A stretch of DNA of 64,000 bases from Candidatus Methanomethylicota archaeon (GTDB lineage Archaea; Thermoproteota; Methanomethylicia; Methanomethylicales; Methanomethylicaceae): positions 258,378 to 322,377 of the forward strand of contig JARXPF010000001.1 of NCBI GenBank assembly GCA_029887765.1, written 5' to 3'. The position numbers were made by a program, and so were the translations under genes. How positions within the stretch are numbered: the first letter of the stretch is position 1; each line of letters opens with the position of its first letter. Positions 53,387 through 63,658 of the stretch are shown here, one piece after another. Below the pieces are notes generated by a model that worked only from the letters and a program-made list of their open reading frames with translations, made no database searches and had not been told where the DNA came from.

Positions 53387-54049
53387 TTATACAGAAATAT
53401 CTGAAAGTGTTAAAGGACGAATATTGAGTTTATTTATTATATATGCTGCTAAATCAAATATCTTTTTTACTTTTTCAATAATAATAGAATCACTAGTTGA
53501 AACTATTCCATCTAAAAATGTTAATTCATAATCAGGTGAAGTTACTACTTTAGCATCTCCAAATAAATTATTTTCTTTTAATAATATTCTAATTATTTTT
53601 GCAATTTCTCCACTTTTACTTATTTGTTTTTCAAAAAAGAATATTGTTTCACTTGGCATAAGTTGGACAATATTAGATACTATTAATTTTAATTCTGAAA
53701 AAATTTCTTCATTTATAATAGAACCATGTATTCCTGAAATATCTCTAACAATTCCATCATCACAAAGAAAAACAGGACGACCTTTAATTGCACTAAATAC
53801 TGTCCAAATTACATTAAATCCATCAATTAAAAGTTTATTTCCCTTTATTTCCTCTGGAAAGACTAACTTAGATTTATGAATATAAGATATTTCTTGTGAA
53901 TAAACTGCTCTATATAAGAGCAGACGTTGTTCTTTATTAAGAAGATATCTATCTCCAATAAATTTTATAGCATGGGATCTATCATAACCCCTACTTAAGA
54001 GATAGCGTAAATCTTCAATTGCTTCTTTTTTTAATTTTAACAACATCAT
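53387..54049 (-). CDS. DUF434 family protein
   Basis: 220-residue archaeal protein. LRYLLSRGYDRSHAIKFIGDRYLLNKEQR and LLIDGFNVIWT...GRPVFLCDDGIVRDISGIHG mark DUF434 with its C-terminal partner domain. LLIDGFNV recalls PIN-like nucleases, but I cannot confirm activity. It overlaps leuS by four bases and ends this operon. Confidence 0.78.
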   Translation of the reverse strand: MMLLKLKKEAIEDLRYLLSRGYDRSHAIKFIGDRYLLNKEQRLLLYRAVYSQEISYIHKSKLVFPEEIKGNKLLIDGFNVIWTVFSAIKGRPVFLCDDGIVRDISGIHGSIINEEIFSELKLIVSNIVQLMPSETIFFFEKQISKSGEIAKIIRILLKENNLFGDAKVVTSPDYELTFLDGIVSTSDSIIIEKVKKIFDLAAYIINKLNIRPLTLSDISV

Positions 54050-56922
54050 TCTATATATATTGCAGGTCTTAATGGTATGGATTGATCAGCTTTACTCTTT
54101 GGATCATAATATGCCTCATCAGCCAACATTATATAAACTTTACATTTAAAGTATTCTTCTAAAAAGGACTTATTATTGTTTAAAATATCTAATTCATTTA
54201 AAGGACCAATAGATAATATACGCTTTCTATAATCCTTATCCATTGTTATTATTAATTGAGAAATTGAATTCAAAAACTTAATAGCAATCGATCCTTTTGA
54301 TCTTATTGATTGATCTTTCATAATTTCTCTAATGAGCATTTTTGTATCTATACCTTCTTCTAATAATTGAATAGCTTTTAAATAAACATCCCATTTCCAT
54401 TTTGAAGCTATGTAATAATATATCTTAGAAGGAGTAATTTCAGTAACTTTTATTATTTCTAAAGAATCTTCTATTATGTTTTTAATATATTCTTCAATAG
54501 TTTCTGCTATTGGATTAATAAAAGATTCTCTTGGAATAGGCCAAGATTCTATAGAAATGAAGTTTTTATTTCCATATTTTTCCCATATTTCTTCACATAA
54601 ATGAGGGGCAAAAGGTGCAAGTAATTTTACAAGAATTTCCATTGCATATTTTATAATACTATTAACATTTTGTAAATTCTTTCCTTTTCTTTTAAGATAC
54701 CATTGTATATCTTGCATTAATATGAATAATGTTAAATGAATAGCTTCTCTAACTCTTAATGATTCCATAGAGTTTGTAACTTGAGAAATTATTCTTTGAA
54801 TTCTACTAAGCAACCATTTATCAATTTCATCTAATGAATTTTCATTAATTGGAGGAGCATTAGAGTACTTTATTGCAAATTCATAGAATTCTTGAAGTTT
54901 AGATTTTATTGTTTTAGCAAGAGAATCACTAAAATCTGCATCTTGTAAAAGTTCAGAAGAAGAGAGTATAGCAACTCTAAGCGTATCTGCACCATAAATT
55001 CTTATAGCTTTTCTAAGAGGAATAATATTACCTAAAGATTTTGACATTTTCTTTCCTTCCATTAATACACTTCCATTAACAACTATTTGTTTTGGCCAAA
55101 ATTCTTTAGGAAATATTGCAACATGATTGAATATAAAGAATGTTAAATGATTTGGAACAAGATCTCTTCCAGAATGTCTACTATCTAAAGGATAAAAGTA
55201 TAAGAATTCTTTTCTCATTTTTTCTAAAATTTCCTTACTCAAGGATGAAGGATTTCCTTTTCCTAAAAATACATAATCAAAAACTTCAGGAGTAAGTGAT
55301 GAAGGATCAATTTTTTCTTCATTTATTATTCTTGCAATAGTATAGTAAGCCATGTATATAGTTGAGTCTGAAAGACTTTCAATAATCCATTCTTTATCCC
55401 AAGGTAGAGGTGTGCCTAATCCAGATCTTCTAGCACATGCTTTTTCCCTAAGCCAATCTATTACATTTTCAAACTCTTTTCTCATTTCTTCAGGAACAAT
55501 ATTCATATTTGCTAAACATTCTTTTGTTAATTTCTTCCATTTTTCATCTCCATAATTTATAAACCATTGATCGCCAAGTACATTTACTATAATTTTAGAA
55601 CCACATCTACAATATACAGGACCATTTATTATTTCATAAAATTTAAAAGCTTTATTATTTTCAATTAAGTATTTCTTAATTCTTTCCCTTGCTTTATTAA
55701 CTTGCATTCCAGCATATTCACCTGTCTCAGGAAGCATTTCACCATTATGAAATTCTTTTAAATAAAGTTCTTTTGTAGCTTCTTCAGCTTTTGGATCTAA
55801 TTGATTTTTTACATTTAATTTTTCAATTATATCTTTTGCAGGAATATTTGAAAATCCAGGAGTTCTAATTACAGGTATGGGATTTAATTCAGAAATAATT
55901 TTTACATCTAATCCATATTTTTCTAAATAATCTAAGCGATTCTTTAAATCATTTATAGCTAATAAATCATAAGGTGCATGAGCAGGCACTGACATTACAA
56001 TACCTGTAGCATTATCGGGATCAACAAATTCTGCAGGAAGAATTGGAACTCTTCTTCCATTTATTGGATTTATAGCATATTTTCCTATTAATGAGACTCC
56101 TTTTATTAATTGAATAAATTCAATATTCGAAAATTGATGTTTTAATTTTTCTAAAGCTTTTTCACTTACTATAATTTTTTCTCCATTAAGAAGAATTTCA
56201 ACATAATTAGCTTCTGGATTAATCCATATATTCGTTACTCCAAAAATTGTTTCAGCTCTAAGTGTAGCAGTAGGAAGGAATTTATCTTCAAATAAGAATT
56301 TTATAGCAATAAATTCACCTATTTCTGGTTCAACATCACCTCTTGTATCATGTTGTCCAACTGGATTCTTACATGAAGGACACCATCCAATTGGATGTGA
56401 GCCTTTTGTTATGTAACCTTTTTCATTTAATTTATAAAATTGCCATTCTATAAATTTATTATAAGCTGGATCTATAGTAGTAAATTCTCTTCTCCAATCA
56501 ATTGAATAACCCATTTCTTTCATACCAAGTTTTAAATCTTCATGAAAATATCTTGCTATATTTATTGGTGAAGTAAAAGTATGTATTATTTCTTCAGGAA
56601 CTCCTAAATTTTTAAATTGTTCTATTAATTCTTTATCACCTGCTTGAATTCTTTTACTTTGAGCAATAATAGGTGTTCCAGTATAGTGAAATGCCATAGG
56701 AAATAATACATTAAAACCTCTCATTCTTTTATATCGAGCATATACATCAGTTAATGTATATGTTCTAGCATGTCCTATATGTTGTGGCATATTAGGATAA
56801 GGATAAGCTACTGTTAAGTAAAATTTTGGCTTAGATTCCTCTGGATTTGCTTCAAATATCTTAGCTTCTTGCCATTTTTTCTGCCATTTTTCTTCAATTT
56901 CTCTAAAATTCAACTCCATCAC
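54046..56922 (-). CDS. leuS: Leucyl-tRNA synthetase
   Basis: 958 residues, archaeal/eukaryal class Ia form. HIGH is PQHIGHART (about 37-45), KMSKS is GKKMSKSLGN (about 650). An editing domain lies between, and zinc-type CPSCKNPVGQHD and CRCGSK are present. ATG 56922 or the next codon is the start; the gene begins 20 nt inside the end of alaS, so both are translated together. Confidence 0.96.
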   Translation of the reverse strand: MMELNFREIEEKWQKKWQEAKIFEANPEESKPKFYLTVAYPYPNMPQHIGHARTYTLTDVYARYKRMRGFNVLFPMAFHYTGTPIIAQSKRIQAGDKELIEQFKNLGVPEEIIHTFTSPINIARYFHEDLKLGMKEMGYSIDWRREFTTIDPAYNKFIEWQFYKLNEKGYITKGSHPIGWCPSCKNPVGQHDTRGDVEPEIGEFIAIKFLFEDKFLPTATLRAETIFGVTNIWINPEANYVEILLNGEKIIVSEKALEKLKHQFSNIEFIQLIKGVSLIGKYAINPINGRRVPILPAEFVDPDNATGIVMSVPAHAPYDLLAINDLKNRLDYLEKYGLDVKIISELNPIPVIRTPGFSNIPAKDIIEKLNVKNQLDPKAEEATKELYLKEFHNGEMLPETGEYAGMQVNKARERIKKYLIENNKAFKFYEIINGPVYCRCGSKIIVNVLGDQWFINYGDEKWKKLTKECLANMNIVPEEMRKEFENVIDWLREKACARRSGLGTPLPWDKEWIIESLSDSTIYMAYYTIARIINEEKIDPSSLTPEVFDYVFLGKGNPSSLSKEILEKMRKEFLYFYPLDSRHSGRDLVPNHLTFFIFNHVAIFPKEFWPKQIVVNGSVLMEGKKMSKSLGNIIPLRKAIRIYGADTLRVAILSSSELLQDADFSDSLAKTIKSKLQEFYEFAIKYSNAPPINENSLDEIDKWLLSRIQRIISQVTNSMESLRVREAIHLTLFILMQDIQWYLKRKGKNLQNVNSIIKYAMEILVKLLAPFAPHLCEEIWEKYGNKNFISIESWPIPRESFINPIAETIEEYIKNIIEDSLEIIKVTEITPSKIYYYIASKWKWDVYLKAIQLLEEGIDTKMLIREIMKDQSIRSKGSIAIKFLNSISQLIITMDKDYRKRILSIGPLNELDILNNNKSFLEEYFKCKVYIMLADEAYYDPKSKADQSIPLRPAIYIE

Positions 56923-59647
56923 CTATTTTTTTCTTTAAATCTTGTATTTTAATTTCAAAATTAGGAATACTTGATAAAGGTATTTTCCCTTGAGCTATAT
57001 CAGGTTTACCGCCTCCTTTCCCGCCTATAGCAGATAGAATAGAACTTAAAATTCTTCCTGCATTTATTCCTTTTTTAATAACATTTTCTCCACACATAGC
57101 TATTACAAAACCATCTTTTTCAGAAATTAATATTACAAAAGATTGTTTATCTTTTTTTACTATATGAGAAGCTATTGCTAATAAATCTTCATTAGAAAAA
57201 TCACTAAATTTACCAAATAAGAATTTAATATCATTTATTATTTCAGGCTTTAGATTAATATTAATTGCTAATTTTTCTCTTAGATCTTCAATTAATTTTT
57301 TATAATTTGAAAGTTCTTTCAATAGTTTATCTATACTTATTTCAATATGTTCAATAGGAACATTTAAGCTCTTAGCAATTCTATGAAGTATTTCCTCTTG
57401 AGATTGAATATAATTTATAGCTTGTTCTCCTGCAACAAACTCTATTCTTTCAACTCCATCTTGAATGCGTTCAGAATGAATTATTTTTATTAAACCTATT
57501 TCACCAGTATTTGAACAATGAGTACCTCCACATGCTTCAACATCCCAATCTTCTATTTCTACAATTCTTATATTTTTACCAGGTACAACCCCTCCTTGAT
57601 AAAGTCTCATACCAAATTTTTCCTCTGCTTTATTTCTATCCTCGAAATATGTCTTTATTGGTCTACATTCTTGTATTACTTTATTTGCCAAAATTTCTAT
57701 TTCTTTTAATTGTGATGGACTAATTTTTTCAAAATGAGTAATATCTAAACGACTTTTATTTACATCTTTTTGAGCACCATGTTGCCATACATGATTTCCA
57801 AGAACCCTTCTTGCTGCTCCAATTAATACATGAGTAGCAGAGTGATGTTTTGAAAGAGCTTTTCTTCTTTCTAAATCAATTATACACTCAACTTCACTAC
57901 CCACATCAAGCCATTCATTTTCAACATAATGTACAACAATTCCATGAGATTTCTTTACATTTTTTATTTTAATTTCTTTACCATTAGTTAAAATAAAACC
58001 TATATCACTTGGTTGTCCTCCACCCTCAGGATAAAATATAGTTCTATCAAGTACTACTCTTTTACCATCAGAGTATAAGACTTTGGCTTTTATACGATTA
58101 GCTTTAGGATTAATATAATATAAAAGTTGAGTTTCTGGTAATTGAGGCATTCCTTGAAGTATGTCTTCTTCAACTTTAATAATTTGAGGAGATTGATGAA
58201 GAGATGTAATCATGGCATCAAAAGATGATGGAATCTCAACTTTAATTCCTTGAGGTTCAGCAATTTCTTTTACCATTTCTGGTGGAATTCCATGAGAATC
58301 ATATAATTGTAAAAGCATTTCTATTGGAAATATAGAACTCTTTCTTATTTTTTCTTCTTTCAAAATTTTTAAGATTAAATTCTTTCCATGATCTATTGTT
58401 TTATTATACCTTTCTACTTCTAAATCAACTACTTTTAATACATAATCTATGTTTTCAATTAATTCAGGAAATTGATTTTTCCAATATGAGATTTGTAATG
58501 AAATAAGTTCAGATATTGGTACTTGAACTTTTAAAATATCCATTAATCGCTTTATTCTTCTTATGAGAAATCTTGCAAAATATCCTCCTTGAACATTAGA
58601 AGGTACAAGTCCATCACTCAACATAAATGCTAAAGCTTTTGTATGATCTAATATTGCCATTATTGATTCTACAGGTTTTAAAAAAACTTCTAATGAATGA
58701 ATATCCATTCCAGTAGCTTCTGCTACTTTTTGCTTAAATAAATTTATTGAATTTTCATTATTTACATCAATTATACCACTAAATTTAACAATTTCACTTA
58801 ATATTCTTTGATTAGGAATTTCAAAGCCAAAAATTTTAAAGAATTTATGAAAAAGTTCTCCATATATTGCTTCAAAAGCTGTTGGAGTCCCCATGGAAAT
58901 CCATGTAAATCTTTCTAAACCATATCCAGTATCAACAATTTTAAGTGGAAGTTCTTGATAAGTATTACCTATTTTCCTATATTGCATAAAAACAAGAGTA
59001 GAAATCTCTAAACCTCTCACTATACCTTCTACATCAGGACCTGCATCACCACCACCTTCCCACCAATGTTCAATATAAGTTATCTCATCTTCAGGTATTC
59101 CAAGATCTTTTGTCAAAAATTCATGATGATATGCTACAGTTTCTTCCTTCCAATAAATTTCTTTTTCTTTAGAAGAAAAAGCATGATGTGCCATCATTTC
59201 AAAAATAGTTAAATGTCTTCCTCCTGTTCTTCCAACATTTCCTATATCAGTCATTCTTATACAGGGTTGAGAAATTACAAGTGGATTATAAGGAGGGGGA
59301 ACTTCTCCACTTGTTACATGAGGTTGAAAACAAGCTATGGATGCTATAGTAAAAAAAATATCATCTCTCCATCTAGCAATAACAGGATAACGCCTAACTC
59401 TTTTATGACCTTTTTTCTCAAAAAAAGAAAGAAAAGCTTCACGCATTTCTTTAATATTATAACTTCTCTTAGTTGGAGGATTATTTATAAAAGAATATGG
59501 AACACATGGAGCTTCTCCACAAACCTCACGATCAGGATCAATTGTCCAAAAATATCTTTTACATATTTTACATTCTTTTCTCAAAAAACCATTTTCTAAA
59601 AAAAATTTTAATCTATATACTTCTGGGTCTACTATCAATTCTATCAT
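56903..59647 (-). CDS. alaS: Alanyl-tRNA synthetase, archaeal type
   Basis: 914 residues. The archaeal N-terminal extension has CKICKRYFWT and CGEAPCVPYSFI; class II core motifs follow (RWRDDIFFTIASI; GYGLERFTW). The editing domain has HHSATHVLIGA and CGGTHCSN, the zinc site, so misacylated tRNA should be cleared. The C-terminal domain ends at GDGVEF. ATG 59647 lies 43 nt after the L12 stop, so it may be read through from the ribosomal operon. Confidence 0.95.
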   Translation of the reverse strand: MIELIVDPEVYRLKFFLENGFLRKECKICKRYFWTIDPDREVCGEAPCVPYSFINNPPTKRSYNIKEMREAFLSFFEKKGHKRVRRYPVIARWRDDIFFTIASIACFQPHVTSGEVPPPYNPLVISQPCIRMTDIGNVGRTGGRHLTIFEMMAHHAFSSKEKEIYWKEETVAYHHEFLTKDLGIPEDEITYIEHWWEGGGDAGPDVEGIVRGLEISTLVFMQYRKIGNTYQELPLKIVDTGYGLERFTWISMGTPTAFEAIYGELFHKFFKIFGFEIPNQRILSEIVKFSGIIDVNNENSINLFKQKVAEATGMDIHSLEVFLKPVESIMAILDHTKALAFMLSDGLVPSNVQGGYFARFLIRRIKRLMDILKVQVPISELISLQISYWKNQFPELIENIDYVLKVVDLEVERYNKTIDHGKNLILKILKEEKIRKSSIFPIEMLLQLYDSHGIPPEMVKEIAEPQGIKVEIPSSFDAMITSLHQSPQIIKVEEDILQGMPQLPETQLLYYINPKANRIKAKVLYSDGKRVVLDRTIFYPEGGGQPSDIGFILTNGKEIKIKNVKKSHGIVVHYVENEWLDVGSEVECIIDLERRKALSKHHSATHVLIGAARRVLGNHVWQHGAQKDVNKSRLDITHFEKISPSQLKEIEILANKVIQECRPIKTYFEDRNKAEEKFGMRLYQGGVVPGKNIRIVEIEDWDVEACGGTHCSNTGEIGLIKIIHSERIQDGVERIEFVAGEQAINYIQSQEEILHRIAKSLNVPIEHIEISIDKLLKELSNYKKLIEDLREKLAININLKPEIINDIKFLFGKFSDFSNEDLLAIASHIVKKDKQSFVILISEKDGFVIAMCGENVIKKGINAGRILSSILSAIGGKGGGKPDIAQGKIPLSSIPNFEIKIQDLKKKIGDGVEF

Positions 59648-59689
59648 CCCATAGATGAAATATATAAAATGAAGGATTTAAAGAAATAG

Positions 59690-60007
59690 TTAGCCGAATA
59701 GAGCACTTAATCCTTCAACACTTTCTTCTTCTTTTTTCTCCTCCTCTTCTTTCGGAGCTTCCTTCTTTTCTTCAGTAGTAGGCTGAGGTTGAGCTGGAGC
59801 TGGGGCAGATATAGTAGGCATGGCAATAGCAGATTTTATAACTTCATCAATATTTATTTCATTCAATGCTGCAACTAATGCTTTAACTCTAGCACTATCA
59901 ACACTTATACCTGAGGCTGAGAGTACTTTTTTAAGATTCTCTTCATTTATTGGCTGTTTTGCAGTATGGAGGAGGAGGCTAGCATATATGTACTCGATTT
60001 TAATCAC
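59690..60007 (-). CDS. rpl12: Ribosomal protein L12 (P1 type); start uncertain
   Basis: About 103-107 residues. [26 protein letters not shown] is the dimerising N-terminus; the Ala/Pro hinge and acidic [15 protein letters not shown] tail that binds elongation factors follow. Family members normally begin MEYIYA. Here that Met position is ATC (59996-59998), right after GGGGGTGAT, whereas the in-frame GTG 60007 and TTG 60013 overlap that site. GTG is given as a conservative choice. Confidence 0.92.
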   Translation of the reverse strand: MIKIEYIYASLLLHTAKQPINEENLKKVLSASGISVDSARVKALVAALNEINIDEVIKSAIAMPTISAPAPAQPQPTTEEKKEAPKEEEEKKEEESVEGLSALFG

Positions 60008-60054
60008 CCCCAATAAAGTGTTTATAGGAAGGAAATTTATACTTAAATCCTTTG

Positions 60055-60930
60055 CTATTTTTCACCAAGTATTTCTGGATGTTTTTTATTTATTTCTTCA
60101 AATAATCTTTTTCCTTGCATAATTGCAATTAGTATTGAGTCTTTTAATATATCAGGTATGGGAAGGGCTGAGATAGTAGCAATAGCTTTTGCTTCCATAT
60201 AAGCTTTAGATATAAGAAGTGGAAGAACTTCTTTAGTTGGATATGCAATATTAAATGCTAAATTAATAGCATATTCAACTGCAGTTTTAATTTCAGATTT
60301 ATATTTCTCTAAGTCTATGGCTAAAACTTCTCCAGGTATAACAGTTCCATCAAAGGCCATTTTAAGTTTTAATCCTACCATTATTGGTTTTAATCCTAAT
60401 TTCTTTAGTATATCTGCAAGATCAGCAGAAATTACATCTCCTTTTTTAGCCACTATAGTATCTTTTACAATCCAAACAGATCCCTCTTGAATTTTTGTAG
60501 GTATTTTAGCAGCACTAAATTTACTTAATATAGGACCTGGTTGAAGACCTGTATTTCCTGCTGGAACAATAATATCCTCAGTTGCAATATCTCCAGGAGA
60601 AGCTTCTGAAGGTATTTTATTTTTTTCTAAAAGTAAATAAAGTGAAAATGGATTTGTATTTGAAAATATTAAAATATTTTGTCCAGTTAGATATTTTGAA
60701 ATTTCTTCTATATGTTCATTAAACTTTGGTATTTTTTCTAATGCTTTTTTAATTAAAGTATTTTTAGCAACATATACTTCAAATAAACCTCTAAAATTCT
60801 TTCTGATACTTTGAATATGTTTAGCTTTCATACCATGTAAATTACCAATAGCAAATATTGAATAATTTTGAAATAATGTTACTAATTTTTCTACAATTGA
60901 TTTTTTAACTTCAAGTGATGCTCTGGCCAA
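60055..60930 (-). CDS. rpl10: Ribosomal protein L10 (P0) without the acidic tail
   Basis: 291 residues. rRNA-binding domain (about 1-110) with [14 protein letters not shown] and TGQNILIFS, insertion domain ([25 protein letters not shown]) and the L12-binding helical region ([20 protein letters not shown]). It ends HPEILGEK. Most archaeal L10 proteins continue about 40 more residues to an acidic GLGALFG-type tail as in L12; that part is absent. TTG 60930 follows GAGGTG inside the L1 gene. Confidence 0.93.
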   Translation of the reverse strand: MARASLEVKKSIVEKLVTLFQNYSIFAIGNLHGMKAKHIQSIRKNFRGLFEVYVAKNTLIKKALEKIPKFNEHIEEISKYLTGQNILIFSNTNPFSLYLLLEKNKIPSEASPGDIATEDIIVPAGNTGLQPGPILSKFSAAKIPTKIQEGSVWIVKDTIVAKKGDVISADLADILKKLGLKPIMVGLKLKMAFDGTVIPGEVLAIDLEKYKSEIKTAVEYAINLAFNIAYPTKEVLPLLISKAYMEAKAIATISALPIPDILKDSILIAIMQGKRLFEEINKKHPEILGEK

Positions 60931-61579
60931 TTTCTACACCTCTTAATTCTACTGGTTTACCCATAGTTGTTTTAATAATTATTGATGAAAGATGTTGATC
61001 AAGCTTTATTCTTCTATCTATTGCATTTAAAATAGCAAGTATATTTTCAGCAATACTTTTAGACTCCATATCTTCTCTACCAACACAACATTTAACAACT
61101 GGTTGATCTCGCATTCTTATTCTAACTGATTTTCTATAATTCTTTATAATATTTTCAATATTTACAGTAGGTGGAACAGGGTCTGGCATTTTTCCTCTAG
61201 GACCTAAAATTGAACCTAAAGTTTTTCCTACTAAAGCCATTAAATCAGCTCTAGCAATAAAGAAGTCATATTGATTAGCAAGTTTTTTAGCAGCTTTCTT
61301 ATCATTAGCATATTGTTCTAATTCTTGTTTTGAAATTACTAAATCTGCCCCTGCTTGTTTAGCTTTTATTAATAAATCACCATCAGCAATTACACAAATT
61401 TTCCTTTCTTTTCCTATTGAATTTGGTAAAACTACAACTTCATTTATTCTATTTTCTGGAGATTTCATATCCAAGTCTTTTAAATTAACTATAAGTTCAA
61501 TACTTTGAATAAAATTCCTTTTCTTTGAATTCTTTTTTGCTTCTTCAATCATTGATGTGAGAGATTCTAAACTTATCAT
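60911..61579 (-). CDS. rpl1: Ribosomal protein L1
   Basis: 222 residues of the stalk base. RNFIQSIELIVNLKDLDMKSPENRINEVVVLP, GKTLGSILGPRGKMPDPVPP and IIIKTTMGKPVELRG are typical. In archaea L1 can repress its own operon by binding mRNA; I did not find a certain site. It overlaps L10 by 20 bases and follows L11 by one base. Confidence 0.96.
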   Translation of the reverse strand: MISLESLTSMIEEAKKNSKKRNFIQSIELIVNLKDLDMKSPENRINEVVVLPNSIGKERKICVIADGDLLIKAKQAGADLVISKQELEQYANDKKAAKKLANQYDFFIARADLMALVGKTLGSILGPRGKMPDPVPPTVNIENIIKNYRKSVRIRMRDQPVVKCCVGREDMESKSIAENILAILNAIDRRIKLDQHLSSIIIKTTMGKPVELRGVEIGQSIT

Positions 61580-61580
61580 A

Positions 61581-62084
61581 CTACTCCTCCTCTGCTTTTC
61601 TAATTATTTCGTCATAAACCCCAGCATCAATTTCTTTTTCAACAACCTTTGGATCCTTACCATCAACAGTAACACCCATACTTAAACATGTACCAACAAC
61701 TTCTTTAATACATGATTTTAAATTTTTTGCTAAAGAATATGGAAATCTTATTTTTGCAATTTTTATTACACCTTCTATACTTAAATCCCCAACTTTCTCA
61801 GTTTTAACATTAGTAGCACCTTTTTGTAATTTAAGCTCTTTAACTATAAGAGCAGTAGTTGACGGTACTCCTACTTCTACTTCAAATTCTTTTGTATCAG
61901 GATCAACTATAACTTTAACTGGAACTCTCATTCCTTCAAATTCTTTTGTCTTTTCATTTATAGTATTTACAACTTGTAATATATTAACTCCTAAAGGTCC
62001 CAATGATGGACCTATTGGTGGTCCACCAGTCGCTTTTCCACCATCAATTAAGAAATTAAATGTTTTTTTAGTTGCCATTTTCAC
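61581..62084 (-). CDS. rpl11: Ribosomal protein L11
   Basis: 167 residues. [28 protein letters not shown] is the proline-rich N-terminal domain at the GTPase centre; the C-terminal rRNA-binding part includes [19 protein letters not shown] 62084 (overlap of four with the Spt5 gene) or a second ATG two codons on are possible. Confidence 0.96.
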   Translation of the reverse strand: MKMATKKTFNFLIDGGKATGGPPIGPSLGPLGVNILQVVNTINEKTKEFEGMRVPVKVIVDPDTKEFEVEVGVPSTTALIVKELKLQKGATNVKTEKVGDLSIEGVIKIAKIRFPYSLAKNLKSCIKEVVGTCLSMGVTVDGKDPKVVEKEIDAGVYDEIIRKAEEE

Positions 62085-62605
62085 TCCTCCTCTAATTTTG
62101 AAAATTCTTTAAATATGTCAATTTTTTCCTTCTTTTCTTTTACTTCTTGTTTTATTGCTTCACTTTTAGATATAATTTTTACTTGTTCTGCTCTTATGGT
62201 TATTGGTAATGTATATGGAGCTTCTAATAATTCAAGTGTAACTTCACCCTTAGTTTTATCAACTCTAGTAACTTTTGCTTGCATTCCTTTAAATGGTCCT
62301 GAGACTATTTCTACTTTATCATCTACATTAATTAAATCTATAACTGGTTGTTGAATTAAGAATTTTGTAACATCTTCTAATTCTACTTTTCCTGCTACCC
62401 AACCTTTTACATGTTTTATATTTTCAATAGCAAGACTTACAATGTTTGGACCACTAGCTTCAATAAATACATAACCACTTACATCAGGAGGTGAAATTAT
62501 AGACTTTACATTTATATTTTTAGCCATACATCTTCTTTCAATTAATAGCACTACATTCTTTTCTTGACCTGCAGTAGTTCTTACTGCAAATATTCTTGTT
62601 GACAT
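62081..62605 (-). CDS. spt5: Transcription elongation factor Spt5/NusG
   Basis: 174 residues. NGN domain ([21 protein letters not shown] ... GYVFIEAS) that clamps RNA polymerase, then a KOW domain ([21 protein letters not shown]). A Lys/Glu-rich tail follows. Archaeal Spt5 needs Spt4, which is not here. Four nt after SecE. Confidence 0.95.
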   Translation of the reverse strand: MSTRIFAVRTTAGQEKNVVLLIERRCMAKNINVKSIISPPDVSGYVFIEASGPNIVSLAIENIKHVKGWVAGKVELEDVTKFLIQQPVIDLINVDDKVEIVSGPFKGMQAKVTRVDKTKGEVTLELLEAPYTLPITIRAEQVKIISKSEAIKQEVKEKKEKIDIFKEFSKLEEE

Positions 62606-62609
62606 AATT

Positions 62610-62795
62610 TCATCCTCTAATACCTAATATAAGAGTAGCAATTATTTGAATTAAGAAGCCAAAAATACCTACAAGTAATAATCCAAGAAAACAAATTCTT
62701 AAAGATAATTTAAACTCATCTAAGTCTGGTTTTCTTGATAATTTTAATACTCTACTTATGGAATGGATGATTTCACGGGGTGACATTTTATTCAT
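62610..62795 (-). CDS. secE: Preprotein translocase subunit SecE (Sss1)
   Basis: 61 residues with one C-terminal membrane span (LRICFLGLLLVGIFGFLIQIIATLIL) after an amphipathic helix with RVLKLSRKPDLDEF, the archaeal SecE signature. ATG 62795 or ATG 62786 (better spacing from AAGGTAG) is the start. First gene of the Spt5-ribosomal operon. Confidence 0.93.
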   Translation of the reverse strand: MNKMSPREIIHSISRVLKLSRKPDLDEFKLSLRICFLGLLLVGIFGFLIQIIATLILGIRG

Positions 62796-62851
62796 CTACC
62801 TTAAGTGATTGGGAAAAGATAAAAGTTTAATTTAAAGCTTTCCATTAAATG

Positions 62852-63646
62852 CTAAATTCTTATTATTTCAATATTTTTCATAGATTTTAAATATTCTTTA
62901 TAAATTGATGGAGTACCCTTCCAATCTATGTAAACTTTAGAACACCCTCCTAAAGTTCTTTTTATACATAACTCTATCATAGAAGTTTCCATTCCTTCTA
63001 TCATTGCATATTTTGGAATAATATGCCCAATTAAAATATTTTCATTTAGAATTTTATTTGTAAATTTTTCAGAATAATGTCCTCCTCCTATGCCTAACCC
63101 CCCTGATTGTATTTCTATTGATGAATTTATTGAATATAATATAGATTTTGCTACTATTTCACCAAATTTATTATTTTTCCAAGCTAATTCATTACTCCCT
63201 ATTTCTACAAATGTTACTGGAAAATTTAGATTTGTCGGACCATGATGAGTAGCTTCAATTGTTACTGGAATATTAATTTCATATTCTTTAACAAACTTAT
63301 GAAGATTTTTAAGTATTGCTCTTATAATAGGAGGATTTGAAATTGCTACTTCTTTTGGATTTCCTCCTAATTCTGCTTTATTACATAAATTACCAGGTGT
63401 ATGAGTAGTTAAACAAACTAATCCAGATTCACTTTTATGCTTAGAAAGAAATATAGCATATGATACATCAGGGAAATTAATATTAATATTTACTAATTGT
63501 TCCTTTGTGCTTATAAGATAAATATCTTCATAGAATAGAGCTTTTATTTTTCCTAAATAAGTCTCTCTAAAAGGTATTTCTAACATTAAGTGAGAAGCTA
63601 TATTTACACCAGCAGGATCAAGTTCTGAATAAAGAAGTAATTTCAA
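62852..63646 (-). CDS. dtdA: D-aminoacyl-tRNA deacylase DtdA
   Basis: 264 residues; zinc enzyme that hydrolyses D-amino acids from tRNA, the archaeal/plant GEK1 type. SELDPAGVNIASHL, FLSKHKSESG, LTTHTPGN, IEATHHGPT and GIGGGHYSEKF are conserved with several histidines fit for zinc. It lies 12 nt after the ornithine carbamoyltransferase gene. Confidence 0.93.
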   Translation of the reverse strand: MKLLLYSELDPAGVNIASHLMLEIPFRETYLGKIKALFYEDIYLISTKEQLVNININFPDVSYAIFLSKHKSESGLVCLTTHTPGNLCNKAELGGNPKEVAISNPPIIRAILKNLHKFVKEYEINIPVTIEATHHGPTNLNFPVTFVEIGSNELAWKNNKFGEIVAKSILYSINSSIEIQSGGLGIGGGHYSEKFTNKILNENILIGHIIPKYAMIEGMETSMIELCIKRTLGGCSKVYIDWKGTPSIYKEYLKSMKNIEIIRI

Positions 63647-63658
63647 AAAAAAGCACCT

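Noticed and set aside
59213-59599. 128-codon plus-strand frame rich in Ser and Tyr
   Set aside because: Antisense to the conserved N-terminal core of alaS; a shadow of the AT-rich code.
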